64,000 nucleotides of DNA from positions 124,001 through 188,000 of the forward strand of contig NZ_BMRE01000006.1 in the NCBI RefSeq assembly GCF_014648475.1, in the 5' to 3' direction. The notes under the pieces are model-generated. The model saw only the letters and a list, made by a program, of their open reading frames with translations, ran no database searches and was not told where the DNA came from. The translations under genes and the position numbers were made by a program. The stretch comes from Lentzea flava (GTDB lineage Bacteria > Actinomycetota > Actinomycetes > Mycobacteriales > Pseudonocardiaceae). Below, one piece after another: positions 17,393-25,708 of the stretch (position 1 is its first letter; every line of letters starts with the position of its first letter).

Positions 17393-18009
17393 CGAATCCC
17401 CAGGACCCGAACCCGTGGGCGAACCAGGACAACGCGCAGTGGCAGAACCCGGCGGGGTCCTATCCGGTGGCGCCGCAGCCTCCCGGCCAGTACCAGGTGA
17501 GCCACGTCGGCCAGGCGAGCTTCTCGATGGCACCGCTCGCGCCCGTGCTGCCGCAGGAGCTGGCACCGGCGCGGCCGGCGACGATCACCGCCGCGATGTG
17601 GATCTGGATCGCGGCCGCGGTGCTGTCCGTCGCGGTGATCCCGGTGCTGCTGCTGAGCAACATGGACTCGATCGCCGCCGACCTGCGCACCGACAGCGAC
17701 CCGGAGATCAGCGAGGCTCCCGAGCTGCTCGTGCAGGTCTGGGCGGTGATGGCGGGCTTCGGCATGCTCGTGGCCGCGGCGCCGTACGTCGCGTTCGCCA
17801 TCGTCCTGCGCAACGGGCACAACTGGGCGCGGATCCTGCTCACGGTCCTCGGGGTGCTCGGGTTCATGTCGATGATCGCGATCATGCTGCTGGGCCTGCA
17901 GGCGCCGGTGTGGCAGGCGGGGGTGGCGATCAGCATCGTCGTGATCGGGCTGACCGTCGCGGCCGTGGTGCTGCAGTTCCTGCCCGCCTCGAACAAGTTC
18001 GTGCGGTAG
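17389..18009 (+). CDS. Membrane protein with proline-rich N-terminus, fourth of the array
   Basis: 206 residues. A ~60 residue Gln/Pro/Gly-rich cytoplasmic tail (NPQDPNPWANQDNAQWQNP and on) precedes four transmembrane segments. NGHNWARILLTVLGVLGF is the clearest copy of the array motif, almost the same as in the first member. The loop after helix one is acidic here (SDPEISEAPE). The tail is typical of actinobacterial membrane proteins that touch other partners. Coupled on both sides. Function unknown. Confidence 0.75.
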   Translation: MTNPQDPNPWANQDNAQWQNPAGSYPVAPQPPGQYQVSHVGQASFSMAPLAPVLPQELAPARPATITAAMWIWIAAAVLSVAVIPVLLLSNMDSIAADLRTDSDPEISEAPELLVQVWAVMAGFGMLVAAAPYVAFAIVLRNGHNWARILLTVLGVLGFMSMIAIMLLGLQAPVWQAGVAISIVVIGLTVAAVVLQFLPASNKFVR

Positions 18010-18428
18010 TGCTGTACCGCGAGTCCGGCAGCAGCTGGTGGCCGCTGCTGTGGGGACCGGCGTTCGCGGTCGCCGGGTACCTGATCGAACTCATCACCGG
18101 TCCCGCGTCCGTGGCGCTGTGGACGGCCGTGGGGCTCGGTCTGACGCTCGGCGCGGTGTTGTGGGTGTACGGCAGGATCAAGACCGGCAGCGTCGCGCTC
18201 ACGGCCGAGGAGGCCCAGTTCGGGCGGGAGAGGCTGCCGGTGTCGATGATCGAGGCCTGCCGGGACGTCGGGGCACCGGCAGGGGCGCGGGTGCTCGGCG
18301 GTGGCTGGTCGGTGCCGAAGGGCACGACCGCGGTGCCGCTGCGGCTGCTCGACGGCACGGTGGTGCTCGCGTGGGCGCGTGATCCGGAAGCCTTGCTCGC
18401 GGCGTTGCGCCGGGTCGTGAGAGGGTGA
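18009..18428 (+). CDS. DUF3093-like membrane protein
   Basis: 139 residues. Starts LYRESGSSWWPLLWG, then two close transmembrane helices (to ~residue 55) and a soluble beta-rich C-terminus: SVALTAEEAQFGRERLPVS, then a segment ending VVLAWARDPEALLAALRRV. This layout, an YRE start, a helical hairpin and a PH-like soluble end, resembles DUF3093 proteins; assignment by eye only. GTG 18009 overlaps the preceding stop by one base, and its stop overlaps the next start. Function unknown. Confidence 0.7.
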   Translation: MLYRESGSSWWPLLWGPAFAVAGYLIELITGPASVALWTAVGLGLTLGAVLWVYGRIKTGSVALTAEEAQFGRERLPVSMIEACRDVGAPAGARVLGGGWSVPKGTTAVPLRLLDGTVVLAWARDPEALLAALRRVVRG

Positions 18429-18793
18429 GCGACGTGACAGAGGCCGTGACCGATCAGGAGTCGGAGACCGCGGTGGAGGAGCCTGACGTGGCACCGCCCG
18501 CCGGTCCGAGCCTGCACCAGCCCAAGCGGTGGCTCATCGCCGCGGGCGAGGTCGTCGCGATCGTCCTGCTGGTGTGGCTCGCCGTGTGGGCCTGGAACCG
18601 GGGTGTGGTCAAGCTCGCGTACCCGATCCTCGAGGGGCACGAGCCGTTCATCTCCACGCGCTACCACGGCAACTGGCTCGGCACGGCGGTCGGCGCCTTC
18701 ACGCTGGCCGTGATCCTCGCTCTCGACGCCGTGCGGCAGGTCGTGCTGGCCGTGCGCACCCGGCCCCAGAAAGCCGCAGAAGCCGACGTGTGA
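18425..18793 (+). CDS. Small two-helix membrane protein
   Basis: 122 residues. An acidic N-terminal ~35 residues ([20 protein letters not shown]) is followed by helices [22 protein letters not shown] and [20 protein letters not shown], with an outside loop [12 protein letters not shown] between. No known family recognised. It is coupled by a 4-base overlap to the preceding gene and lies directly before hemL, so the whole membrane array and hemL may be read as one message. Confidence 0.7.
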   Translation: MSDVTEAVTDQESETAVEEPDVAPPAGPSLHQPKRWLIAAGEVVAIVLLVWLAVWAWNRGVVKLAYPILEGHEPFISTRYHGNWLGTAVGAFTLAVILALDAVRQVVLAVRTRPQKAAEADV

Positions 18794-18804
18794 GACTGGG
18801 GGAC

Positions 18805-20100
18805 GTGACTGCGAGTCGATCCCAGGCCCTGTTCGAGCGCGCGTCGACGCTGACCCCCGGCGGGGTCAACTCTCCGGTGCGGGCGTTCCACTCCGTCGGC
18901 GGCACCCCGCGTTTCATGGTTCGCGGCGAGGGCCCGCACCTGTGGGACGCGGACGGCAACCGGTACGTCGACCTGGTTTCCTCGTGGGGCCCGATGATCC
19001 TCGGGCACGCCCACCCGTCCGTCGTGGACGCCGTGCAGAAGGCGGCGGTCAACGGCCTGTCGTTCGGCACGCCGACCGAGGGTGAGATCGAGCTCGCGGC
19101 CGAGATCATCGACCGCGTCGAGCCGGTCCGCCAGGTGCGCCTGGTCAACTCGGGCACCGAGGCCACGATGAGCGCCATCCGGCTGGCCCGCGGCTTCACC
19201 GAGCGGCGCAAGGTCATCAAGTTCGCCGGCTGCTACCACGGCCACGTCGACGCACTGCTCGCCCAGGCGGGCTCCGGCGTCGCGACCCTGGGCCTGCCGA
19301 CCTCGCCCGGCGTCACGGGCGCGCAGGCCGCGGACACGATCGTGCTGCCGTACAACGACATCGAGGCCGTGCGGGCGGCGTTCGAGGAGAACCCCGGCGA
19401 GATCGCCTGCATCATCACCGAGGCCGCGGCGGGCAACATGGGCGCGGTCGCCCCGCTGCCGGAGTTCAACGCCTCGCTGCGCGAGATCTGCGACGCCGAC
19501 GGCGCGTTGCTGATCATGGACGAGGTCATGACCGGCTTCCGCGTCTCCCGCGCGGGCTGGTTCGGCCTGGAGCGCGTCCGCGGCGACCTCTACACGTTCG
19601 GCAAGGTCATGTCCGGCGGTCTGCCCGCGGCGGCGTTCGGCGGCCGCGCGGACGTGATGGCCCGCCTGGCTCCCTCCGGCCCCGTCTACCAGGCGGGCAC
19701 GCTGTCCGGTAACCCCGTCGCGGTGGCGGCCGGTCTCGCGACCCTGCGCGCCGCCGACGCCGAGGTCTACGCGGCCCTCGACCGCAACGCGACGCGGCTG
19801 GGCGCGCTGTTCACGGCGGCCCTGACCGACGCGGGCGTCGAGCACCGCGTGCAGTTCGCCGGGAACCTGGTGAGCGTCTTCTTCGGTTCTTCCGAGGTGA
19901 AGGACTACGCGGGCGCGCAGGCGTGCGAGACGTGGCGCTTCCCGCCGTTCTTCCACGCCCTGCTGGAACGAGGCGTCTACGCGCCGCCGTCGGCGTTCGA
20001 GGCGTGGTTCGTCAACGCCGCCATGGGGGAAGAGGAGTTCGCCGTGATCGCCGACGCGCTGCCTGCCGCGGCTCGCGCTGCCAAGGAGGCTCGCCAGTGA
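18805..20100 (+). CDS. hemL: Glutamate-1-semialdehyde 2,1-aminomutase
   Basis: 431 residues, a class-III aminotransferase that turns glutamate-1-semialdehyde into 5-aminolevulinate, the product used by HemB. Landmarks: [20 protein letters not shown] at the N-terminus, [20 protein letters not shown], the PLP Asp region [18 protein letters not shown] and the PLP lysine in [16 protein letters not shown] (~residue 267). GTG 18805 gives the usual N-terminus; GTG 18790 overlaps the preceding stop and would add five residues. Its own stop overlaps the downstream phosphatase start by four bases. Confidence 0.96.
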   Translation: MTASRSQALFERASTLTPGGVNSPVRAFHSVGGTPRFMVRGEGPHLWDADGNRYVDLVSSWGPMILGHAHPSVVDAVQKAAVNGLSFGTPTEGEIELAAEIIDRVEPVRQVRLVNSGTEATMSAIRLARGFTERRKVIKFAGCYHGHVDALLAQAGSGVATLGLPTSPGVTGAQAADTIVLPYNDIEAVRAAFEENPGEIACIITEAAAGNMGAVAPLPEFNASLREICDADGALLIMDEVMTGFRVSRAGWFGLERVRGDLYTFGKVMSGGLPAAAFGGRADVMARLAPSGPVYQAGTLSGNPVAVAAGLATLRAADAEVYAALDRNATRLGALFTAALTDAGVEHRVQFAGNLVSVFFGSSEVKDYAGAQACETWRFPPFFHALLERGVYAPPSAFEAWFVNAAMGEEEFAVIADALPAAARAAKEARQ

Positions 20101-20726
20101 CCCGCACCGTCGTCCATCTGCTGCGCCACGGTGAGGTGCACAACCCGACAGGCATCCTGTACGGCCGCATCCCCGGTTTCCGGCTGTCCGAGCGCGGGCA
20201 GAAGCAGGCGCTGACCGTGGCCGAGCACCTGGCGGACCACGACATCGTGCACGTCGTCGCCTCGCCGTTGGAGCGGGCGCAGCAGACCGCGGCGCCGATC
20301 GCCGACTCGCACCGCCTGGAGCTCGCCACCGACGAGCGGCTGATCGAGGCGGACAACCAGTTCGAGGGGTTGAAGGTCGCCGTCGGGGACGGGGCTCTGC
20401 GGTCGCCGCAGCACTGGCCGAAGCTCGTCAACCCGTTCAAGCCCTCGTGGGGCGAGCCGTACATCGAGATCGCCCACCGGATGTTCGCCGCCGTGCAGAA
20501 GGCTCGCGCGGCCGCCGAAGGGCATGAGGCCGTGTGCGTTTCGCACCAGTTGCCCATCTGGACGGTGCGGCGGTTCCTGGAGGGCAAGCGGATGTGGCAC
20601 GACCCGCGCCGCCGGGAGTGCTCGCTGGCCTCGCTGACCTCGTTGATCTTCGAGGGTGAGCAGCTGGTGCGGATCGCCTACTCGGAGCCGGTCGGCGCCA
20701 CGAACCCGCGGGTGACCGGGGCATGA
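20097..20726 (+). CDS. Histidine phosphatase family protein
   Basis: 209 residues, phosphoglycerate-mutase-like fold. The phospho-accepting histidine is in [15 protein letters not shown], the second arginine/histidine sites are in [17 protein letters not shown] and [20 protein letters not shown]. It corresponds by position to Rv0525 in mycobacteria, between hemL and the cytochrome c maturation genes. The substrate is unknown. GTGA/ATGA overlaps with hemL and with the thioredoxin gene indicate a tight operon. Confidence 0.85.
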   Translation: MTRTVVHLLRHGEVHNPTGILYGRIPGFRLSERGQKQALTVAEHLADHDIVHVVASPLERAQQTAAPIADSHRLELATDERLIEADNQFEGLKVAVGDGALRSPQHWPKLVNPFKPSWGEPYIEIAHRMFAAVQKARAAAEGHEAVCVSHQLPIWTVRRFLEGKRMWHDPRRRECSLASLTSLIFEGEQLVRIAYSEPVGATNPRVTGA

Positions 20727-21280
20727 AGCGGCTGCTCGTCCTGCTGTTGCTCGTGTCCGGGTGCACCGTGGGCAAGGACGCCGCTCCCATCGGCGGCGGC
20801 GACTTCTACCTGGTCGCGCCCGGTGGGCAGGTCAAGATCCGGTATGCGCCTGCCGAGCGGAAGGCGCTCACCGGGCTCGAGGGCGAGTCGCTCATGGAGG
20901 ACGGGAAGACGGTCCGGCTGGCCGACTACGCAGGCAAACCCGTTGTGATCAACATCTGGGGTGCCTGGTGCGGGCCGTGCCGGACCGAGGCTCCGGAGAT
21001 GCAGAAGCTGTTCGAGGCAGGGACCCAGGTCGTCGGTGTCGACGTGAAGGAGACCGCGAAGAGCCATCCGCAGGACTTCATGAAGGACCGGTCGCTGACG
21101 TATCCGTCCATTTACGACGCTTCCAGTCGCAGCTTCATCAACGTCTTCAAGGGTCTTCCTGCCAACACCGTGCCGTCGACGTTCGTCGTCGACAAGAACC
21201 ACAAGGTGGCGGCGGTGTTCCTGGTTCCCGTCCTCGCGTCCGACGTCCAGCCCGTTCTCGACGAGCTCGCCAAGGAGTGA
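20723..21280 (+). CDS. Thioredoxin-like lipoprotein (TlpA/ResA type)
   Basis: 185 residues. The N-terminus [16 protein letters not shown] is a signal peptide with a lipobox (LVSGC), so it should be anchored outside the membrane. The thioredoxin fold carries NIWGAWCGPCRTEAPEMQ (CxxC = Cys-Gly-Pro-Cys) and the cis-proline at NTVPSTFVVD. In system II cytochrome c maturation this protein reduces the CXXCH cysteines of apocytochrome before haem attachment, fed by CcdA. It is the Rv0526 counterpart. The CcdA gene that should follow directly is displaced by an opposite-strand peptidase gene. Confidence 0.87.
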   Translation: MKRLLVLLLLVSGCTVGKDAAPIGGGDFYLVAPGGQVKIRYAPAERKALTGLEGESLMEDGKTVRLADYAGKPVVINIWGAWCGPCRTEAPEMQKLFEAGTQVVGVDVKETAKSHPQDFMKDRSLTYPSIYDASSRSFINVFKGLPANTVPSTFVVDKNHKVAAVFLVPVLASDVQPVLDELAKE

Positions 21281-21292
21281 CTCGCCGCGCGG

Positions 21293-22267
21293 TCAGGGAG
21301 TGGCCGGCGGCGTGATCTTCGCCTGGAACGCCTTGATCATCGCGTCCCTGCCGATCGAGTTGAACTCCTTGCCCAGGGTTCGCATGATCGAGTTGGCGCT
21401 CGGGCGGTAGAGGCCGTTCTTGTAGTAGCGGGCACCCTCGACAGGGCCGATCACGCCGCCGTCCGGGGTCGGCTGGCCCAGGTACTCGCCCCACTTCGCG
21501 CCGGTCGGGTCCTTGGTGACGTTGATCTCGCTCGGCTCAGCGCCGGTGTAGGTGAGGTACGGGTAGTCGTACTCGTCGGCCAGGCCGCCGATGGAGTGGC
21601 CGAGCTCGTGGATCGCGATCTGGCCCGACTGGGCGTTGGAGCCCGCGGCGGTGGCGACCGAGCCGCCCGCGCCGCCGTACTTGGCGGTGTTGCCGAGTGC
21701 GATCACCTGGTCGGCCTGTGGGGCCAGGGCCGCGTACTCCTTGGCCTTGGTCTCGTTCACGCAGAGGAGGCGTTCGGTGTTGGCATCCCGGCCCTGACAC
21801 CAGAAACCCATGTCCAGCGCGGTGTCCTTCAGGACGCCCTTGGTCGGGTCGTGGTCCACACCGGACTCGTTCGAGATGACGTCGACGCGCCAGACCTTGA
21901 AGCTGCCCTTGTACTCCGCGAACGGCTGCACGGCGGAGAGCTCGGCCCACTTGCTCTCCACGTTGGCCGCGTACGTTTCGAGGTCGTCAGCCGTGTAGCC
22001 GTCGCCGACGAAGACGAGGTCGAACCGTTCGGACGACGGGCCGTCGTTGCCCGCGATCTGCACGACGTTGGCCGCGACGGCTGTTCGGAAGCCGGTTGTG
22101 GTCTTTTCGGCAGGGGCCTTCGGGGTGAGGGTCTGGGTGATGGAGCCGTCTTCGTTGAAGACTTCGCGCCATTCCATCGCAGGGGCAGCGCCGCCGGCCG
22201 GTACCTGCGCGAACAGAGCCAGCGCGGTCACGGTGAGCGCAGGGAGGATCAGCCGGGCACGGTGCAT
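21293..22267 (-). CDS. Secreted M64-family metallopeptidase
   Basis: 324 residues. A Sec signal peptide (RLILPALTVTALALFAQVPA) is followed by a mature protein with FDLVFVGDGYTADDLETYA, the start of the peptidase M64 domain, and the zinc site IHELGHSIGGLADEYD (HExxH with a downstream Asp/Glu). M64 includes IgA-peptidase-like and many uncharacterised secreted enzymes. A ~30 residue N-terminal spacer after the signal is polar. It stands alone on the minus strand between the thioredoxin lipoprotein and ccdA genes, splitting a normally continuous set, and is driven by its own leaderless promoter. Confidence 0.88.
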   Translation of the reverse strand: MHRARLILPALTVTALALFAQVPAGGAAPAMEWREVFNEDGSITQTLTPKAPAEKTTTGFRTAVAANVVQIAGNDGPSSERFDLVFVGDGYTADDLETYAANVESKWAELSAVQPFAEYKGSFKVWRVDVISNESGVDHDPTKGVLKDTALDMGFWCQGRDANTERLLCVNETKAKEYAALAPQADQVIALGNTAKYGGAGGSVATAAGSNAQSGQIAIHELGHSIGGLADEYDYPYLTYTGAEPSEINVTKDPTGAKWGEYLGQPTPDGGVIGPVEGARYYKNGLYRPSANSIMRTLGKEFNSIGRDAMIKAFQAKITPPATP

Positions 22268-22273
22268 GCGCTG

Positions 22274-22279
22274 ACGCTA
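22274..22279 (-). promoter_or_regulatory. -10 element for the M64 peptidase gene
   Basis: On the minus strand TAGCGT, six bases, then ATG 22267: leaderless promoter pattern. Confidence 0.55.
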
Positions 22280-22382
22280 AGCAACCGTGATGTCACCCAC
22301 AAGGCGGCGATCGTCGGTACTTCCGGGCCAGTCGGGCGGGTGTGAAAGGGACACCGGTCGTCACGTGATCCGGGCAACTACC

Positions 22383-22388
22383 TACTCT
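22383..22388 (+). promoter_or_regulatory. -10 element for ccdA
   Basis: TACTCT, seven bases, then GTG 22396. The cytochrome c genes after the peptidase insertion thus have their own promoter. Confidence 0.55.
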
Positions 22389-22395
22389 GAGGTGT

Positions 22396-23172
22396 GTGAA
22401 CCCCACCGATCTGGCGATCTCCGGGCCCTTGCTGCTGGCCACCGGGGTCGCTCTGCTCGCTGGTTTCATCTCGTTCGCCTCACCCTGTGTGGTGCCGCTG
22501 GTTCCCGGTTACCTGGCGTACCTCGCCGGGCTGGTCGGGGCCGAGGCGCCTCGGGTCGACGCGAACGAACCCGCCAAGCAGGGGCGGTGGCGGGTGGCAG
22601 GGGCCTCGCTGTTGTTCGTGCTCGGGTTCACGGTCGTTTTCGCGCTGGCCTCGATGGCGATTCTCGGGGCGTCGGACGCGTTGCTCCTGAACGCCGACCT
22701 GTTCCAGCGGATCGGCGGGGTCGTCACGATCCTGATGGGACTCGTGTTCATCGGACTCGTGCCCGCGCTGCAGAAGGACGTGCGGTTCCACGCCAAGCCG
22801 AAGGCGGGGTTGGTCGGGGCGCCGTTGCTCGGGGCCGTGTTCGCGCTCGGGTGGACGCCGTGCCTCGGGCCCACGCTCGCCGGGGTGCTCGCGGTGGCGC
22901 GGAGCACGGAGATCGGGTCGGCGACCGCTCGCGGGGCCGTGCTGGTCCTGGCCTACTGCCTGGGACTCGGGTTGCCGTTCGTGGTGCTCGCGCTCGGGGC
23001 GCGGTGGGCGCTGGGCGTCACGAAGTGGCTGCGGTCGCACGCCCGGCAGGTGCAGATCTTCGGCGGCGTTCTCTTGATCATGGTCGGGATCGCGCTGGTC
23101 ACCGGGCTCTGGGGTGAGTTCGTCGGGTGGCTGCGCTACTCGTTCGTCGACGTCGTGAGGCTGCCGCTCTAG
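22396..23172 (+). CDS. ccdA: Cytochrome c biogenesis thiol transporter CcdA
   Basis: 258 residues, about six transmembrane helices. It passes electrons from cytoplasmic thioredoxin across the membrane to the TlpA/ResA lipoprotein. The redox cysteines are in FISFASPCVVPLVPGYLAYL and GWTPCLGPTLAGVL, the two CP-type motifs of the DsbD/CcdA core. A polar loop with EAPRVDANEPAKQGRW follows helix one. Rv0527 is the mycobacterial counterpart. Its stop is immediately coupled to the resB start (one-base overlap). Confidence 0.93.
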   Translation: MNPTDLAISGPLLLATGVALLAGFISFASPCVVPLVPGYLAYLAGLVGAEAPRVDANEPAKQGRWRVAGASLLFVLGFTVVFALASMAILGASDALLLNADLFQRIGGVVTILMGLVFIGLVPALQKDVRFHAKPKAGLVGAPLLGAVFALGWTPCLGPTLAGVLAVARSTEIGSATARGAVLVLAYCLGLGLPFVVLALGARWALGVTKWLRSHARQVQIFGGVLLIMVGIALVTGLWGEFVGWLRYSFVDVVRLPL

Positions 23173-24689
23173 TGATCGCCTTCCTCCGCAACACGTGGCG
23201 CGGGCTCACCTCGATGAGGACCGCGCTGACCCTGCTGTTCCTGCTCGCGCTCGCGGCGATGCCCGGTGCGTTGCTGCCGCAGCTGTCGCTGAACGCGGCC
23301 AAGGTCGACGAGTACGTCGCCCAGCACGGGTGGTGGGGACGGTTCCTGCTCAAGCTCGGGTTCTTCGAGGTGTACGCCACGCCGTGGTTCGCCGCGATCT
23401 ACCTGCTGCTGTTCACGTCCCTCGTCGGGTGCCTGCTGCCCCGCACGTGGGAGTACTTCAAGCAGATGCGCGCGAAGCCGGTGCTGACGCCGCGCAACCT
23501 CTCGCGCATGCCGCACCACGCCCAGGCCGTGCTCGACGTGACGCCGGAGGTGGCTGTCGGGCGGGCGAAGAAGGCCCTGCGCGGCTGGCGGATGGACGCG
23601 GGTGACGACACGGTCAGCGCCGAGCGCGGATACCTGCGCGAGACCGGCAACCTGGTCTTCCACTTCGCGTTGCTCGGGCTGCTGGTGTCGTTCGCGCTGG
23701 GCAAGATGTTCAGCTACGAGGGCCAGGTCATCGTCCAGGCCAACGGCGGGCAGTTCTGCAACGGCGGCATCTTCAACTACGACTCGTTCCGGCCGGGCCT
23801 GCGGGTCGACGGCACGGACCTCACGCCGTTCTGCGTCGAGATCGGCAAGTTCTCCGCCGAGTACCTGGAGAACGGCCAGCCCGTCGGGTACCAGGCGGAC
23901 ATCCGCTACCAGTCGGGTGACGACCTCGCCGCGAACACGTGGCGGCCCTACACGCTGCAGGTCAACCATCCGCTGCGCACCGGCGGCGACCGTCTCTACC
24001 TGCTCGGGCACGGGTACACGCCGACGTTCACGGTGACGTTCCCCAACGGCGAGAAGCGCACGCAGGGCATCCAGTGGCTGCCGAGCGACCAGCGCACGCT
24101 GGCCTCCGAGGGCGCCACGAAGTTCGACCCGCCCGGCGTGACGGACTCCGAGCAGCGGCGCAAGAACCAGATCGCGGTGACGGGCCTGCTCGCGCCGACG
24201 CCGTTGCTGCACGGCAACATCCTGAACTCGAAGTTCCCCGCGCTGAACAACCCGATGGTCGCGGTCGACGTGTACCGCGGTGACCTCGGCGTGGACGACG
24301 GCCGGGGCCAGTCGATCTTCTCGATCGACATGAAGATGGTCGAGCAGGGCCGGTTGCAGAAGGTCGCGCGCAAAAACCTCGCGCTGGGCGAGGAGATCGC
24401 GCTCGACGACGGCACCAAGGTGCGGTTCGACTCCGTGAGCGACTGGGTGTCGTTGCAGGTCTCGCACGACCCGACGCAGGGGTACGTGCTGGCGTTCGCC
24501 ATCCTGATCATTCTCGGCCTCGGGGTCTCGCTGACCGTGAAGCGCCGCAGGGTGTGGGTGCGTGCGACCCCTCGGGACGACGGGCGTACGTTGGTCGAGG
24601 TCGGTGGGCTTGCCCGCACTGACCAGGCAGGATACGGCGAGGAGTTCACGCGGCTCGCCCGCGCGGTTCTGAACGAGGAGAAGTCCTGA
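23172..24689 (+). CDS. resB: Cytochrome c biogenesis protein ResB
   Basis: 505 residues. ResB with CcsB/ResC forms the system II haem lyase that exports haem and attaches it to apocytochrome c. Four transmembrane helices are visible: RTALTLLFLLALAAMPGALL, AIYLLLFTSLVGCLLP, FHFALLGLLVSFALGKMF and, near the C-terminus, VLAFAILIILGLGVSLTV, with a large external domain of ~280 residues between the last two. GTG 23172 directly follows ccdA and the stop overlaps the ccsB start by one base. Complete compared with Rv0528. Confidence 0.93.
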   Translation: MIAFLRNTWRGLTSMRTALTLLFLLALAAMPGALLPQLSLNAAKVDEYVAQHGWWGRFLLKLGFFEVYATPWFAAIYLLLFTSLVGCLLPRTWEYFKQMRAKPVLTPRNLSRMPHHAQAVLDVTPEVAVGRAKKALRGWRMDAGDDTVSAERGYLRETGNLVFHFALLGLLVSFALGKMFSYEGQVIVQANGGQFCNGGIFNYDSFRPGLRVDGTDLTPFCVEIGKFSAEYLENGQPVGYQADIRYQSGDDLAANTWRPYTLQVNHPLRTGGDRLYLLGHGYTPTFTVTFPNGEKRTQGIQWLPSDQRTLASEGATKFDPPGVTDSEQRRKNQIAVTGLLAPTPLLHGNILNSKFPALNNPMVAVDVYRGDLGVDDGRGQSIFSIDMKMVEQGRLQKVARKNLALGEEIALDDGTKVRFDSVSDWVSLQVSHDPTQGYVLAFAILIILGLGVSLTVKRRRVWVRATPRDDGRTLVEVGGLARTDQAGYGEEFTRLARAVLNEEKS

Positions 24690-25606
24690 TGCCGGTTGAC
24701 GAGACACTCGCGACCTACAGCGACTGGCTGTACCGCAGCGCTCTGGGCGTCTACCTCTTCGCGATCCTGCTCTACGCGGTCGAGCAGGCGTTCGCGCGTG
24801 CCCCGCGCAAGGCGGAGGCGCTGGTCGGCGCCGGTGCGCCGGTCCTCGTCGACGCCGAGCCGAAGCGCGACGTCAGCAAGCCGGAGCGCGTCGGCCGCAT
24901 GGGTGCCGCGCTGACGGTGCTCGGCGCGCTGCTGCACCTGGCCTCGCTGGTGATGCGCGGTCTTTCCGCAGGTCGTGCGCCCTGGGGCAACATGTACGAG
25001 TACATGTCGCTGCTGTGCCTCGCCGCGGTCGTGACGTGGATCGTGCTGATGGCGAAGTTCCCGATCCGCCGCCTCGGCGCGTTCGTGCTGACGCCGATCC
25101 TGGTCCTGCTGTTCCTCGGCGGCACGGTCCTCTACGCCGAGTCGGCGCCCGTCCAGCCGGCTCTGCGGTCGTACTGGCTGGTGATTCACGTCTCGGTGAT
25201 CTCGATCTCCTCCGGCGTGCTGCTGATCCCCGGTGTGACGTCGATCCTCTACCTGCTCAAGGACAGCAAGTCCGACCGCTTCCCGAAGCTGCCGTCCGCC
25301 GACGTGCTCGACCGGATGTCGTACCGCACGACGGTGCTGGCGTTCCCCCTGTTCACCGCGGGCATCATCTGCGGCGCGATCTGGGCGGAGGCCGCGTGGG
25401 GCCGGTTCTGGGGCTGGGACCCCAAGGAGACGGTGGCGTTCGTCTCGTGGGTGGTCTACGCGGCGTACCTGCACGCGCGCGCGACGGCCGGTTGGCGTGG
25501 TCGTGGGGCCGCCTGGATCAACGTCGTGGGCTTCGCGCTGAACGTGTTCAACCTGTTCTTCATCAACTTGGTCACCACGGGGTTGCATTCGTACGCGGGT
25601 CTCTAA
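24689..25606 (+). CDS. ccsB: Cytochrome c biogenesis protein CcsB/ResC
   Basis: 305 residues, about eight transmembrane helices. It is the haem-handling partner of ResB. The haem-binding tryptophan-rich segment is AAWGRFWGWDPKETVAFVSW, with flanking histidines at YWLVIHVSVIS and the last helices; GNMYEYMSLLCLAAVVTW is another family block. It matches Rv0529 (CcsA) in order and length. The set ccdA-resB-ccsB is one operon. A ~60 residue hydrophilic loop after helix one is typical of actinobacteria. Confidence 0.93.
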   Translation: MPVDETLATYSDWLYRSALGVYLFAILLYAVEQAFARAPRKAEALVGAGAPVLVDAEPKRDVSKPERVGRMGAALTVLGALLHLASLVMRGLSAGRAPWGNMYEYMSLLCLAAVVTWIVLMAKFPIRRLGAFVLTPILVLLFLGGTVLYAESAPVQPALRSYWLVIHVSVISISSGVLLIPGVTSILYLLKDSKSDRFPKLPSADVLDRMSYRTTVLAFPLFTAGIICGAIWAEAAWGRFWGWDPKETVAFVSWVVYAAYLHARATAGWRGRGAAWINVVGFALNVFNLFFINLVTTGLHSYAGL

Positions 25607-25708
25607 CGAGTTAGCCCCCAGGTCGATGGAACCGGCGTCGGTTGCGTACCGTCGCAACCTGGGGGTCGGGGAGGTCTCGATCCTCCTTGCTCAGGGAGGG
25701 CCACAGCG

